A stretch of 14,204 bases of DNA from an uncultured Kineothrix sp. (GTDB taxonomy: Bacteria > Bacillota > Clostridia > Lachnospirales > Lachnospiraceae). A program made the translations under genes and the position numbers. The DNA is taken from assembly GCA_910587275.1 (NCBI GenBank), contig CAJUMD010000089.1, positions 1 through 14,204 on the forward strand. Reading direction: 5' to 3'. Below are positions 5,535 through 12,332 of the stretch, piece after piece. The stretch's first letter is position 1; the number at the start of each line of letters is the position of its first letter. The notes under the pieces were generated by a model. That model did not search any database, was not told the DNA's origin, and worked only from the letters and a program-made list of their open reading frames with translations.

Positions 5535-6716
5535 ATGAAAAGGTTTTTCTCATTGATACTGCCGTTTTTACTGGTATTTTCCTTATGCGGCGGTATGCAG
5601 GCGGAAGCAAATGCGGCATCCGGCTCCCTGGACGGCGCGGACAGCCTGGAAGTGCATTTTATTGACGTGGGGCAGGGGGATGCGGCATTGGTGAAATGCG
5701 GGGATGCCGCCATGTTAATTGATGCAGGGGAAAATGACAAGGGAACCCTCGTGCAGAATTACATAAGAAAGCAGGGCGTCAAATCCCTGGATTACCTTAT
5801 CGTCACACATCCGCACTCGGATCATTGCGGCGGGGCGGACGTAATTGTCACGAAATATGACATTGATACCATTATTATGCCGAATTACGCTGCGGATACG
5901 GCATCTTACCGCGACGTCATACAGGCTTTGGACGGGAAAAATTACCGGGTGACGGAACCGGTGGCGGGTGACGTATATAAACTCGGTGATGCGGAGTTTA
6001 CCATTGTTGCGCCAAATAGCGGAGACTATGGGGACAATGTCAACAATTATTCGGTAGGGATTCTTTTGGAGCATGGCGGCAATAAGTTTTTGTTTACCGG
6101 CGATGCGGAGGAAGAAGCGGAGGAGGATATTTCGGCAAACGGGATTGATATTTCCGCCGATGTGCTGAAAATCGGGCACCACGGAAGCAGGACATCATCC
6201 TCAAAGGAATTTATGGATGCCGTCAGCCCGGAATATGCGGTCATTAGCTGCGGCGAAGATAACGAGTACGGCCATCCCCATGCGGCGACGCTAAATACGT
6301 TAAGGAGTATGGGTGTAAAAGTGTTCCGTACCGATGAGCAGGGTTCCCTGATTGCCGTGTCTGACGGAAAGAAAATCACGTGGAACGCGGCGCCTTCGGA
6401 TACATGGAAAGCCGGTGAACCCACAGGTTCCGGCGCCGTTTCATCCGATACGGGGAAAAATGCGGCAGATACGGGAAATGATAAAGCGGCGGACAAATCT
6501 GCGGGAACGGAACAAAGTACGGCGGCAGCGGAAGAAGTGAAACAGTCCGCCCCCCAGGATACACAGGGACTTACTTATGTATTGAACGTAAAAACAAAGA
6601 AATTCCATATACCGTCCTGTAGCTATCTGCCTACATCCAACCGGAAGGATTCCACCCAAAGCCGGGAAGAAATCGTGTCACAGGGATATGAACCGTGTAA
6701 AAAATGTAATCCCTGA
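5535..6716 (+). CDS. Secreted ComEC-type MBL-fold hydrolase with Ada-like tail
   Basis: A 393-residue exported protein. Residues 1-27 are a signal peptide (KR, hydrophobic core, cleavage after ANA; Cys18 lacks a proper lipobox). Residues about 37-287 are a metallo-beta-lactamase fold of the ComEC/Rec2 C-terminal type: FIDVGQGDAALV, metal-binding HPHSDH at 92-97, LFTGDAE, and KIGHHGSRTSS. A low-complexity Ala/Thr/Lys/Asp linker (about 288-345) leads to a C-terminal domain YVLNVKTKKFHIPSCSYL...GYEPCKKCNP, which resembles the Ada-type zinc-binding domain with Cys residues at the end. Extracellular phosphodiesterase or nuclease activity is inferred from the family; the substrate is unknown. Start ATG 5535 has AGGAGG at a normal distance. 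The gene appears to be a single transcription unit. Confidence 0.88.
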   Translation: MKRFFSLILPFLLVFSLCGGMQAEANAASGSLDGADSLEVHFIDVGQGDAALVKCGDAAMLIDAGENDKGTLVQNYIRKQGVKSLDYLIVTHPHSDHCGGADVIVTKYDIDTIIMPNYAADTASYRDVIQALDGKNYRVTEPVAGDVYKLGDAEFTIVAPNSGDYGDNVNNYSVGILLEHGGNKFLFTGDAEEEAEEDISANGIDISADVLKIGHHGSRTSSSKEFMDAVSPEYAVISCGEDNEYGHPHAATLNTLRSMGVKVFRTDEQGSLIAVSDGKKITWNAAPSDTWKAGEPTGSGAVSSDTGKNAADTGNDKAADKSAGTEQSTAAAEEVKQSAPQDTQGLTYVLNVKTKKFHIPSCSYLPTSNRKDSTQSREEIVSQGYEPCKKCNP

Positions 6717-6814
6717 TGCATTCCGGCATGGCAGCCGGGTATCCGGTGCGGCGGTTCGGGAAGACAAAACGAAAAAATTTCCTGTCCGGCTGCATAAATG
6801 ACAGGTCTTGTCCA

Positions 6815-6820
6815 TATAAT
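6815..6820 (+). promoter_or_regulatory. Candidate -10 element before the 79-residue gene
   Basis: TATAAT at 6815-6820 lies 33 bases before the start codon at 6853 and gives room for the AGGAGG ribosome site at 6841-6846. No good -35 sits 17 bases upstream. A second pair, TTGTCC (6808-6813) and TATAAA (6831-6836), has 17-base spacing but would start transcription on the ribosome site, so it is less likely. A small inverted repeat (CCTGTC 6781-6786 / GACAGG 6800-6805) lies just upstream. Confidence 0.35.
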
Positions 6821-6852
6821 ATAGTAATAGTATAAAAAGCAGGAGGTAAATT

Positions 6853-7092
6853 ATGGCAAGAGGTGTCAGAAAATCCATAGAGGAAAAAATCGCCGATAAG
6901 CAGGATGTGATTGATGCACTGGAAATCAGGATTTTAAAGGAAAAGGAAGAACTGCAGATACTGCTTAACGAGCAGAGGATGGCAAGGCTGGAATGTCTGG
7001 AGGAGCTGATTGACAGTTCCAATCTCAGCCTGGAGGAAGTATCGGAAATCCTGCGGCAGCATATCGGAGAGGAAGAAGCCGTGGAGGTTTGA
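6853..7092 (+). CDS. Small coiled-coil protein, 79 residues
   Basis: A 79-residue protein starting MARGVRKSIEEKIADKQD with a strong AGGAGG ribosome site at 6841-6846. Residues about 8-45 have a heptad-like pattern of Ile/Leu among Glu and Lys, so a coiled coil is likely. The C-terminal part (about 46-73, LEELIDSSNLSLEEVSEIL) reads as a further helix pair. It has no membrane segment, no cysteine pair and no catalytic motif. I recognise the MARGVRKS opening as common to small uncharacterised proteins of Clostridia, but the function is unknown. It may act as an oligomeric adaptor. The next gene converges on it. Confidence 0.75.
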   Translation: MARGVRKSIEEKIADKQDVIDALEIRILKEKEELQILLNEQRMARLECLEELIDSSNLSLEEVSEILRQHIGEEEAVEV

Positions 7093-7136
7093 AAATATGC
7101 CGGGGCATCGTTTGGCAGGCACGTTTCCGGCGCATG

Positions 7137-7706
7137 TCAGGACGGCGCCAGAAACAGACCTAGCTCCGGCGGGCTGTAAGTGAATACCAGAAAACAGGTG
7201 AAAACCAGTAAGACCGCCGCCGTCAGACACAGGCAGAGGGTTTTGCCGGTTTTTTTCCCGTGCGGATTGCGGGACCGGGCGGACTTGGAGGACCGGAAAG
7301 AAAGGGAAGACCGGAAGAATAGGAAAAAGCGGCGGCGCAGTAAAAATGCGGCAATAACACTGACATAAAACGTGGCAATGTCCAAAACCATCAGGTGCCG
7401 GCCGAGAATTCCCGTATAAGTATAGAAGATGGTGGGAATCAGGCATGTTCCAGCCAAAAGCGCCATGCCATCCGCACAGGACAGGGAGGGCGGATAATGT
7501 TCCAGCATGAGTCTTTCAAAGACAAAATAAAGGAGCATCGGGAAAAACAATAATTTCATGTGTTCCCATACGGATTCGTTTACGGGGGCAAACAGTCCGA
7601 CCAAAACCCGGCTGCCGCTCCACCCGTACAAAAAATGACTGAGAGTGCCGAGGATGGAAGTAAACAGGATACCAGACAGCGTGTATCGGAATATTTTTTT
7701 GTTCAT
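7137..7706 (-). CDS. DUF6512-like integral membrane protein
   Basis: A 189-residue minus-strand membrane protein. Hydrophobic segments are visible near residues 7-28, 52-66, 82-100, 105-125 and 156-177. The early block HFLYGWSGSRVLVGLFAPVNESVWEHMKL, with the Pro-Val-Asn-Glu-Ser-Val-Trp-Glu-His motif, is what I associate with the DUF6512 family of Clostridia. No function is established for it. A basic, Ser/Arg-rich loop (about 122-155) is built from imperfect short repeats (FRSSLSFRSSKS) and probably faces the cytoplasm. AAAGGAG sits before ATG 7706. It is divergent from the chemoreceptor gene and convergent with the 79-residue gene. Confidence 0.78.
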   Translation of the reverse strand: MNKKIFRYTLSGILFTSILGTLSHFLYGWSGSRVLVGLFAPVNESVWEHMKLLFFPMLLYFVFERLMLEHYPPSLSCADGMALLAGTCLIPTIFYTYTGILGRHLMVLDIATFYVSVIAAFLLRRRFFLFFRSSLSFRSSKSARSRNPHGKKTGKTLCLCLTAAVLLVFTCFLVFTYSPPELGLFLAPS

Positions 7707-7810
7707 ATTGACTACTCCTTTATGTTGTGCTATGGGAACCGGTTTTTCGGATAGTATATGCCAAAGGCGCGTTCCTTATTCCTGACTGCAGGCATTTAGC
7801 GGCAGGGTTG

Positions 7811-7839
7811 TTGACTATTTCCGGGCTGTGTGATAGTAT
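7811..7839 (+). promoter_or_regulatory. Candidate sigma-A promoter for the chemoreceptor gene
   Basis: TTGACT at 7811-7816 and TAGTAT at 7834-7839 have the ideal 17-base spacing. A better -10 hexamer, TATAAT at 7846-7851, has no -35 partner. Either gives a leader of about 130-145 bases before the ATG at 7985. I looked in that leader for a cyclic-di-GMP riboswitch, which often precedes chemoreceptor genes in Clostridia, and did not see its conserved core. No flagellar sigma-28 type promoter is evident. Confidence 0.4.
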
Positions 7840-7984
7840 GACTATTATAATAAAGAAATCCGTAACGCTTTCTCATTTTTTATGTAATTTGCATAATGGA
7901 AAGGGCAGGAACGGCGGATATGGCAATGGATTGTATATGACAGAATGCAGAATAAGATACATAAGGCAAGAGGAGCAGACAAAA

Positions 7985-9673
7985 ATGAAAAAAGCAATGA
8001 ACCAATCCCTGATGACATTGATTTTAAACGGGGTTTCTATCCTCGCACTGGTTTTATCGGTGTTATCCCTATTTTCCTACGGCTATGTAAGCAGTGAACT
8101 CAACGATGCAAGTGAGGAACGTTTTCAGCTTACCTATAATGCCAACCGGTTTATGAACGGCTCCGCGTACCTGACCAATGAGGTGAGGGCATATGCGGCT
8201 ACCGGATTTGAGGAGCATTATGATAACTATTGGAACGAAGTTAATAACCTGAAGAACCGTGACATCGGCGTTGCTGCCATGCAGGACATCGGCATTACGC
8301 CGGAGGAACAGGCGATGATTGATGCTATGTCTGCCCTTTCCAATGAACTGGTGCCGTTGGAAGATGAGGCCATGAAGCACGTACAGGAAGGGAACATGGA
8401 AGAAGCGCTGGATTATGTGTACGGTACCGATTACAGCACGTCCATTGCAAAAATCAATTCACTGAAAGAGCAGTTCCTTGCGGATTTGGATGCGAGGACA
8501 CAGGCACAGGTGGTCGAACTGGCGCAGAAAGCCGATTTTATTAAACTGGTGATGTGCATCGCGCTGGCGGTGGCGGGAATCATGCAGTTACTCAGCATGT
8601 TTGTGATTCGGCTGCGCATTATCCGTCCCGTGATTGCGGTGAAAAACCAAATGGGGGAAATCGCGCAGGGGAACCTTTCGGCGGATTTTGCCCTCCGGCC
8701 GGATACTTCCGAAATCGGACGGCTGGTGGAATCCATTCATGAAACCAAACGCGAACTGAAAAACTATATCCATGATATCGATTCCGTATTGTCGCAGATG
8801 GCGGAAGGGGAAATGGACGTGGCGGTAGGGGAAGGCTACCGTGGGGAATTCCTTCCCATCCGGAATGCCATGCGCCAAATCCTGGATTCCCTGAATGATG
8901 CGCTTTATACCATCAGCAGAACGGCGGAACAGGTATCCGGCGAATCGAAACGGATGGCATCGGGTGCCCAGACACTTTCCGACGGTGCGACGAAACAGGC
9001 ATCTGCGGTACAGGAGCTGTCCGCCAGCATCCAGGAGATATCGGGGCAGGTGGACCGCACTTCCGAGGATGCGGACAGCGCGCGCAAATCTTCCAGCGAT
9101 GCGGCGGTGCAGTTGGAAGTATGCAGCCGGAAGATGGAAGAACTGAAAACTGCCATGGAGGATATTTCCAAGTCTTCCCATCAGATTGGCGGAATCATTA
9201 AGACCATTGAGGATATTTCTTTCCAAACCAATATATTGGCGTTGAATGCGGCGGTAGAAGCGGCGCGTGCAGGTGAGGCAGGGAAAGGTTTTGCGGTTGT
9301 GGCGGATGAAGTACAGAGCCTTGCAAACAAGAGCTCCGTGTCCGCACAGAACATTACGGAGCTGATACAGAATTCCATGAAACTGGTAGAGCAGGGAACT
9401 TCCCTGTCGGCAGATACCACGCAGGCGCTTTCCGCAGGGGTTTCCGGTGCGAAGGATGCCACGGCTTTGGTGGAACGGATTGCGGAATCCGCTTTGCAGC
9501 AGGCGCAGTCGCTGAAGCAGTTGACGCTTGGCATGGAACAGATTGCCGATGTGGTGCAGACCAATGCCGCTACCGCGGAAGAATCTGCAGCTTCCGCCCA
9601 GGAGCTTTACAGTCAGGCGGAAGAATTGAAAGTTTCCGTCCACCGGTTTAAACTGCGCGGGGGAAACAGGTAG
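7985..9673 (+). CDS. Methyl-accepting chemotaxis protein
   Basis: A 562-residue transmembrane chemoreceptor: TM1 at about 10-34, an extracellular helical sensor at about 35-186 (all-alpha, acidic), TM2 at about 187-209, HAMP at about 210-262 (RPVIAVKNQMGEIAQGNLS), a HAMP-like repeat near 265-300 (VLSQMAEGEMDVAV), and the cytoplasmic signalling coiled coil at about 300-555. The conserved kinase-control tip lies at about 408-445 (IEDISFQTNILALNAAVEAA, then GEAGKGFAVVADEVQSLA). It would gather CheA and CheW at the membrane; the ligand is unknown. The frame is open back to 7727, but I start at 7985 because GAGGAG (7970-7975) precedes this ATG and MKKAMNQS leads straight into TM1. No other chemotaxis gene is in the window. 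Confidence 0.93.
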   Translation: MKKAMNQSLMTLILNGVSILALVLSVLSLFSYGYVSSELNDASEERFQLTYNANRFMNGSAYLTNEVRAYAATGFEEHYDNYWNEVNNLKNRDIGVAAMQDIGITPEEQAMIDAMSALSNELVPLEDEAMKHVQEGNMEEALDYVYGTDYSTSIAKINSLKEQFLADLDARTQAQVVELAQKADFIKLVMCIALAVAGIMQLLSMFVIRLRIIRPVIAVKNQMGEIAQGNLSADFALRPDTSEIGRLVESIHETKRELKNYIHDIDSVLSQMAEGEMDVAVGEGYRGEFLPIRNAMRQILDSLNDALYTISRTAEQVSGESKRMASGAQTLSDGATKQASAVQELSASIQEISGQVDRTSEDADSARKSSSDAAVQLEVCSRKMEELKTAMEDISKSSHQIGGIIKTIEDISFQTNILALNAAVEAARAGEAGKGFAVVADEVQSLANKSSVSAQNITELIQNSMKLVEQGTSLSADTTQALSAGVSGAKDATALVERIAESALQQAQSLKQLTLGMEQIADVVQTNAATAEESAASAQELYSQAEELKVSVHRFKLRGGNR

Positions 9674-9717
9674 GAGCGTTTTTACATAAGGGAGCATGTT
9701 AGATAAGGGAAGCGGTT

Positions 9718-10035
9718 ATGGGGAATGAAAGCGATAACGGAAACAAGAAGAATGAAATAAAAAACGGAACCGGTAAGGAAGGAACAGAACCGGTACAAGA
9801 GCTGTCCATTGATTTTAGAATTCCCGGATATCTGCAAAAGGATATCCGGGAATTGGTAAATGGTATCCGGGGAAAAGCGAATAATATGGAATGTCTGCTG
9901 GATGAACTGCAGGGCAGCATCAACATGGCAATGGTGGAAGCCGCCATTACGAAAGAACAGGCGGAAATATTGAGGACTTATTACATAAACGGCGGAATTT
10001 TTGGGAACGTTATTCCAATAAGGAATGGAGGATAA
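9718..10035 (+). CDS. Hypothetical helical protein, 105 residues
   Basis: A 105-residue ORF 44 bases after the chemoreceptor, probably on the same transcript. The first 25 or so residues are polar and disordered (Asn, Lys, Glu, Gly). Residues about 33-95 are amphipathic helix-like (DIRELVNGIRGKANNMECLL, then EAAITKEQAEILRTYYI). There is no membrane segment or known motif, and I do not recognise the family. The ribosome site (AAGGGA) is moderate. The codons for RIPGYLQKDIREL contain a perfect 14-bp stem (9819-9832 / 9841-9854). Its last 26 bases overlap the end of the opposing DUF4304-like gene. A link to the receptor is guessed from position only. Confidence 0.6.
   Translation: MGNESDNGNKKNEIKNGTGKEGTEPVQELSIDFRIPGYLQKDIRELVNGIRGKANNMECLLDELQGSINMAMVEAAITKEQAEILRTYYINGGIFGNVIPIRNGG
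9819..9854 (+). repeat. Perfect 14-bp hairpin within a coding sequence
   Basis: Bases 9819-9832 (AATTCCCGGATATC) are the exact reverse complement of 9841-9854 (GATATCCGGGAATT), separated by TGCAAAAG. A partial third copy, GGTATCCGGGGAA, follows at about 9862-9874. No T-run follows. A stem this strong in coding RNA could slow ribosomes or be a processing or stability element, or mark a past small inversion or duplication. Confidence 0.75.
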
Positions 10036-10705
10036 ATTCCCACTTGTCATCTTCCGGCCATATGGATGCATCCTTAATCTGCAGGTAAAGTCCGCGATTT
10101 TCCCGGATGGTTTTGGCGCTCAGCCCAAGACGGCGCTGTGCATCCCTTAGGTGCGGAAGATTGTCTTCCTCCGTGGCAAATAACTGCACGGTATTAAAAT
10201 AGTTCATGAGGAGGACTTTCGGTGCGTTCCAGCGGTTCAGCCATTCTTTTTTGTATGATTTCCATGCGGCAGGGGTGCGGATGCCGGAAAGCTGCGGCAG
10301 GATGTAGTCGCGTAAATCGCTGCCGATGCGTTCTTCAATATTCGTAAGGTCGATATCCTGCGGGATGGAATTTTTATAGCCGTCGATATGGTATCCTTTT
10401 CCGTCCCGATAGGGATGGAGATAACCGCAGTCGGGCAGAAGGACGTCCTCATGGATGGAATCGCTCCAAACGCTCCAGTCTTTCAGGGCATCCAACGAAA
10501 TGTCTTTCGGGAATACCTTGATATGGAACCGGAATGAGTAACCGGCGTTTTCGGAGTTAAATTGTGAATTTTGGAGTTTTAATGCGATACAGCAGTCGTC
10601 CCCGAAACAGTAAAAGGTTTGTCCAAAGAATTGGTAACCGGCGTTTTGTAATTCCGGTATAATGACTTCCTGTACGATTCGGTCTTTTTTTTCTTTCGAT
10701 GTCAT
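10010..10705 (-). CDS. DUF4304-like protein
   Basis: A 231-residue soluble minus-strand protein. The N-terminal part (TSKEKKDRIVQEVIIPELQN, AGYQFFGQTFYCFGDDCCIAL, LQNSQFN...YSFRFHIKVFPK) matches the layout I associate with DUF4304: a helix, a Gly-aromatic turn, a strand reporting full-length substrate contact, then FxIxI strands. The C-terminal part (about 130-231) is helical (SDLRDYILPQLSGIRT, PHLRDAQRRLGLSAK). No catalytic residues are known for this family, and no function is assigned. AAAGGAG lies before ATG 10705. The gene is downstream of tRNA-Ala on the same strand, separated by the inverted repeat. Its 3' end overlaps the opposing 105-residue gene by 26 bases. Confidence 0.65.
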   Translation of the reverse strand: MTSKEKKDRIVQEVIIPELQNAGYQFFGQTFYCFGDDCCIALKLQNSQFNSENAGYSFRFHIKVFPKDISLDALKDWSVWSDSIHEDVLLPDCGYLHPYRDGKGYHIDGYKNSIPQDIDLTNIEERIGSDLRDYILPQLSGIRTPAAWKSYKKEWLNRWNAPKVLLMNYFNTVQLFATEEDNLPHLRDAQRRLGLSAKTIRENRGLYLQIKDASIWPEDDKWEFILHSLLE

Positions 10706-10728
10706 GGCAGTTCTCCTTTCCGGTTATG

Positions 10729-10862
10729 GATTCCCGCAGGCAACAGAGGAAACGCACGGTTTGGTACGTAGATTACCGCGGGCAGCGAATCAAGGATAGC
10801 CTGTTTGGCTTTCATAATCCGCTGCCCGTTGGTATTCCGCTTTCTCTGTCGTCTGCGGGAAT
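10729..10862. repeat. Long imperfect inverted repeat between tRNA-Ala and the DUF4304-like gene
   Basis: The two arms match in two blocks when one is reverse-complemented. Outer block: ATTCCCGCAG at about 10730-10739 against the complement of 10852-10862, continuing as GCAACAGAGGAAACGC against ACGACAGAGAAAGCG. Inner block: CGGGCAGCG at 10779-10787 against the complement of 10820-10828, within a wider ATTACCGCGGGCAGCGAAT / AATACCAACGGGCAGCGGAT match. The left arm carries about 15 extra bases. RNA from either strand could form a stem-loop of about 130 bases. No transposase, clear target duplication or T-run is seen. Confidence 0.6.
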
Positions 10863-10869
10863 GGAAGAA

Positions 10870-10942
10870 TGGAGATAACGGGACTCGAACCCGCGGCCTA
10901 TGCGTTGCGAACGCATCGCTATCCCAGCTTAGCTATATCCCC
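10870..10942 (-). tRNA. tRNA-Ala(CGC)
   Basis: The minus strand folds as a full tRNA: acceptor GGGGATA / TATCTCC including the G3-U70 wobble that marks alanine tRNAs, D-arm GCTA...TAGC, anticodon arm ATGCG-TTCGCAA-CGCAT with anticodon CGC (bases 10907-10909), five-base variable loop, T-arm GCGGG-TTCGAGT-CCCGT, and discriminator A. The 3' CCA is not encoded (TTC follows). Anticodon CGC reads GCG alanine codons. No other tRNA is nearby. Confidence 0.93.
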
Positions 10943-10952
10943 ATACAAGTCA

Positions 10953-10980
10953 ATTTTATCACAATGGGGACAAAATGCAA
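10953..10980 (-). promoter_or_regulatory. Promoter of tRNA-Ala
   Basis: On the minus strand TTGCAT (complement of 10975-10980) and TAAAAT (complement of 10953-10958) are 16 bases apart, and TGA before TAAAAT supplies an extended -10. Transcription would start a few bases before the mature tRNA 5' end at 10942. Good agreement in sequence and position. Confidence 0.65.
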
Positions 10981-11016
10981 GAGGGAAATTTAATTTTTTC
11001 CCGTCAGGGCATCCGT

Positions 11017-11496
11017 TTAACAGAAAACAATGATTCTGTCCGGTGTGGTTTGGGCAGGGATGCTTCTGGTGGAAGCGCCGTAATAAACAATCAGCAGATG
11101 GTTCCCGACTTCGCAGGGAAAACGCTGTCCGTTGGCGGTGGTGACGCGGGTGCCGGAGGAGACGTTCAGCTTCAGTTGTTTTTCCGCAGATAACAGGTTT
11201 CGGTCAAAATAAGCCACCGTAACGGTTTCGGAAGGCTCCGTGCGCCCGATAAAAGCCGCCTGGTAACGGGGCGGGTAGATTAAAGGAACCGGCTGGCTGT
11301 CGTCATAAAATGCGGTGATGCGCATACCCGTGCGCAGCGGGGTATTGTCTACCACATAAGTACCGGTGGAGAGGATGAAGGTTACCATCCCGTTCATGGT
11401 ACGCAGGGAAAGAAGCTGGTTGCAGCAGTCTTCCCGCATGGGGGTCATGCGTTCGATGATTCCGGTGATGCCGATATATTGGTTGGAAGGTCGCAT
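11017..11496 (-). CDS. Hypothetical protein, 159 residues, beta-rich
   Basis: I start this minus-strand gene at ATG 11496, where AAGGAAAA lies just upstream and the protein begins MRPSNQYIGITGIIERM. The same frame is open back to 11724, but that part translates the intergenic repeats and has no ribosome site. The product is soluble and mostly beta strand by pattern (TGIIERM, LLSLRTMNGMVTFILSTGTY, LRTGMRITAFYDDSQPVPLI, YPPRYQAAFIG), which resembles the small OB-fold-like proteins found as uncharacterised genes in Clostridia. A second half (about 90-159) has VTVAYFDRNLL, LKLNVSSGTRV and HLLIVYYGAS. Cysteines are scattered, with no metal motif. It is divergent from ispF. The function is unknown. 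Confidence 0.6.
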   Translation of the reverse strand: MRPSNQYIGITGIIERMTPMREDCCNQLLSLRTMNGMVTFILSTGTYVVDNTPLRTGMRITAFYDDSQPVPLIYPPRYQAAFIGRTEPSETVTVAYFDRNLLSAEKQLKLNVSSGTRVTTANGQRFPCEVGNHLLIVYYGASTRSIPAQTTPDRIIVFC

Positions 11497-11608
11497 ATGT
11501 TTTCCTTTCTTAGAAACAATCCGTTTTATAGGAACTTTTAGTTTCTGAATCAAAATCATTCTGTTTTTATTAAAATATGAAACAGGGCGGGCAGAGTGCA
11601 TGAATCCA

Positions 11609-11637
11609 TTTCTATTTTGGGAAAATAATGTTATAAT
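11609..11637 (+). promoter_or_regulatory. Extended -10 promoter of the ispF gene cluster
   Basis: TGTTATAAT at 11629-11637 is a perfect -10 hexamer with the TGn extension. The -35 position (11609-11614) is weak. The same nine bases form the -10 of the MBL-fold gene at 5498-5506. The resulting leader of about 110 bases contains the heptamer repeat at 11671-11698. Confidence 0.65.
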
Positions 11638-11670
11638 CAAAATGGCAGGGAATGGATGGAGGGTATGGGG

Positions 11671-11698
11671 GAATGGTGAATGGTGAATGGTGAATGGA
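11671..11698. repeat. Heptamer tandem repeat, four copies of GAATGGT/A
   Basis: Three exact copies of GAATGGT and a fourth ending in A follow each other at 11671-11698, with looser GGAATGG and GGATGGA copies just upstream (11648-11662). The array lies in the untranslated leader of ispF, 58 bases before the ATG. A repeat number that is not a multiple of any fixed spacing could vary by slippage. It does not affect a reading frame on the plus strand. Confidence 0.85.
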
Positions 11699-11756
11699 AT
11701 GAAAAGAAGCCGGAACAGGAACATGGAATAAAGAAAGAAAGGAACAGGATACCGTT

Positions 11757-12332
11757 ATGAGAATCGGAACAGGATATGATGTGCATAGATTGGTGGAAAA
11801 CCGAAAATTAATTATTGGAGGAGTAGAAATTCCTTACGGCAAGGGACTGCTCGGGCATTCGGATGCGGACGTGCTGCTTCATGCGATTATGGATGCCCTG
11901 CTGGGTGCGGCAGCGCTTGGGGATATCGGGAAACATTTTCCCGATACGGAGCCGGAGTATAAGGGGATTTCTTCCATAAAACTGCTGGAACACGTGGGGA
12001 AGCTGTTGGAGGAAAACTGTTTCCTCATTGAAAATATTGACGCCACGGTTATTGCCCAGGCGCCGAAGATGCGTCCGCATATCGAACGGATGAGGGAAAA
12101 CATAGCAGGGGCGCTCGGTGTGGATACCATACAGGTGAACGTGAAAGCAACCACGGAGGAAGGTCTTGGTTTTACCGGAACCGGGGAGGGGATTGCAGCC
12201 CAGGCAGTCTGTCTGCTGACCAGTCCGGTAAACTATCATATACAGGACGTGACGGCACAGGAACGGTGCGGCTCCTGCGGCGGTTGCCCGAAAAACCGGG
12301 AAAAACAGGAGGAAGACGGGTGGACGGAATAA
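11757..12332 (+). CDS. ispF: 2-C-methyl-D-erythritol 2,4-cyclodiphosphate synthase with Cys-rich tail
   Basis: IspF converts CDP-ME-2-phosphate to the cyclic diphosphate MEcPP in the MEP route to isoprenoids; it is a cytoplasmic trimer. The start RIGTGYDVHRL carries the zinc ligands D8 and H10, with H42 in HSDADVLLHAIMDALLGAAA. The later blocks GDIGKHFPDT, NIDATVIAQAPKM and VKATTEEGLGFTGTGEGIAA are all typical. The core ends near residue 154. A further 37 residues follow, with CGSCGGC at 171-177 and a charged end, while IspF is usually about 155-160 residues. The start has AAGGAA upstream and a promoter at 11629-11637. Its last codons contain the ribosome site and start of the next gene, so the two are coupled. 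Confidence 0.97.
   Translation: MRIGTGYDVHRLVENRKLIIGGVEIPYGKGLLGHSDADVLLHAIMDALLGAAALGDIGKHFPDTEPEYKGISSIKLLEHVGKLLEENCFLIENIDATVIAQAPKMRPHIERMRENIAGALGVDTIQVNVKATTEEGLGFTGTGEGIAAQAVCLLTSPVNYHIQDVTAQERCGSCGGCPKNREKQEEDGWTE

Noticed and set aside
7727..7984. N-terminal extension of the chemoreceptor
   Set aside because: The extension covers the promoter region, has no ribosome site, and would place 86 odd residues before the first membrane helix.
7850..7984. Cyclic-di-GMP riboswitch in the chemoreceptor leader
   Set aside because: The conserved core sequences of that riboswitch are not visible in the leader.
8588..9697. 369-codon frame on the minus strand
   Set aside because: It is the antisense shadow of the chemoreceptor: Arg/His/Phe-rich, with no ribosome site or family resemblance.
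10805..10993. 62-codon plus-strand frame containing GTRTRGLCVANASLS
   Set aside because: This is the well-known false protein made by reading across a tRNA gene on the opposite strand.
10983..11002. GGGAAA...TTTCCC inverted repeat as a terminator for the 159-residue gene
   Set aside because: Only six pairs with an AT-rich loop and no following T-run on the right strand; too weak to call.
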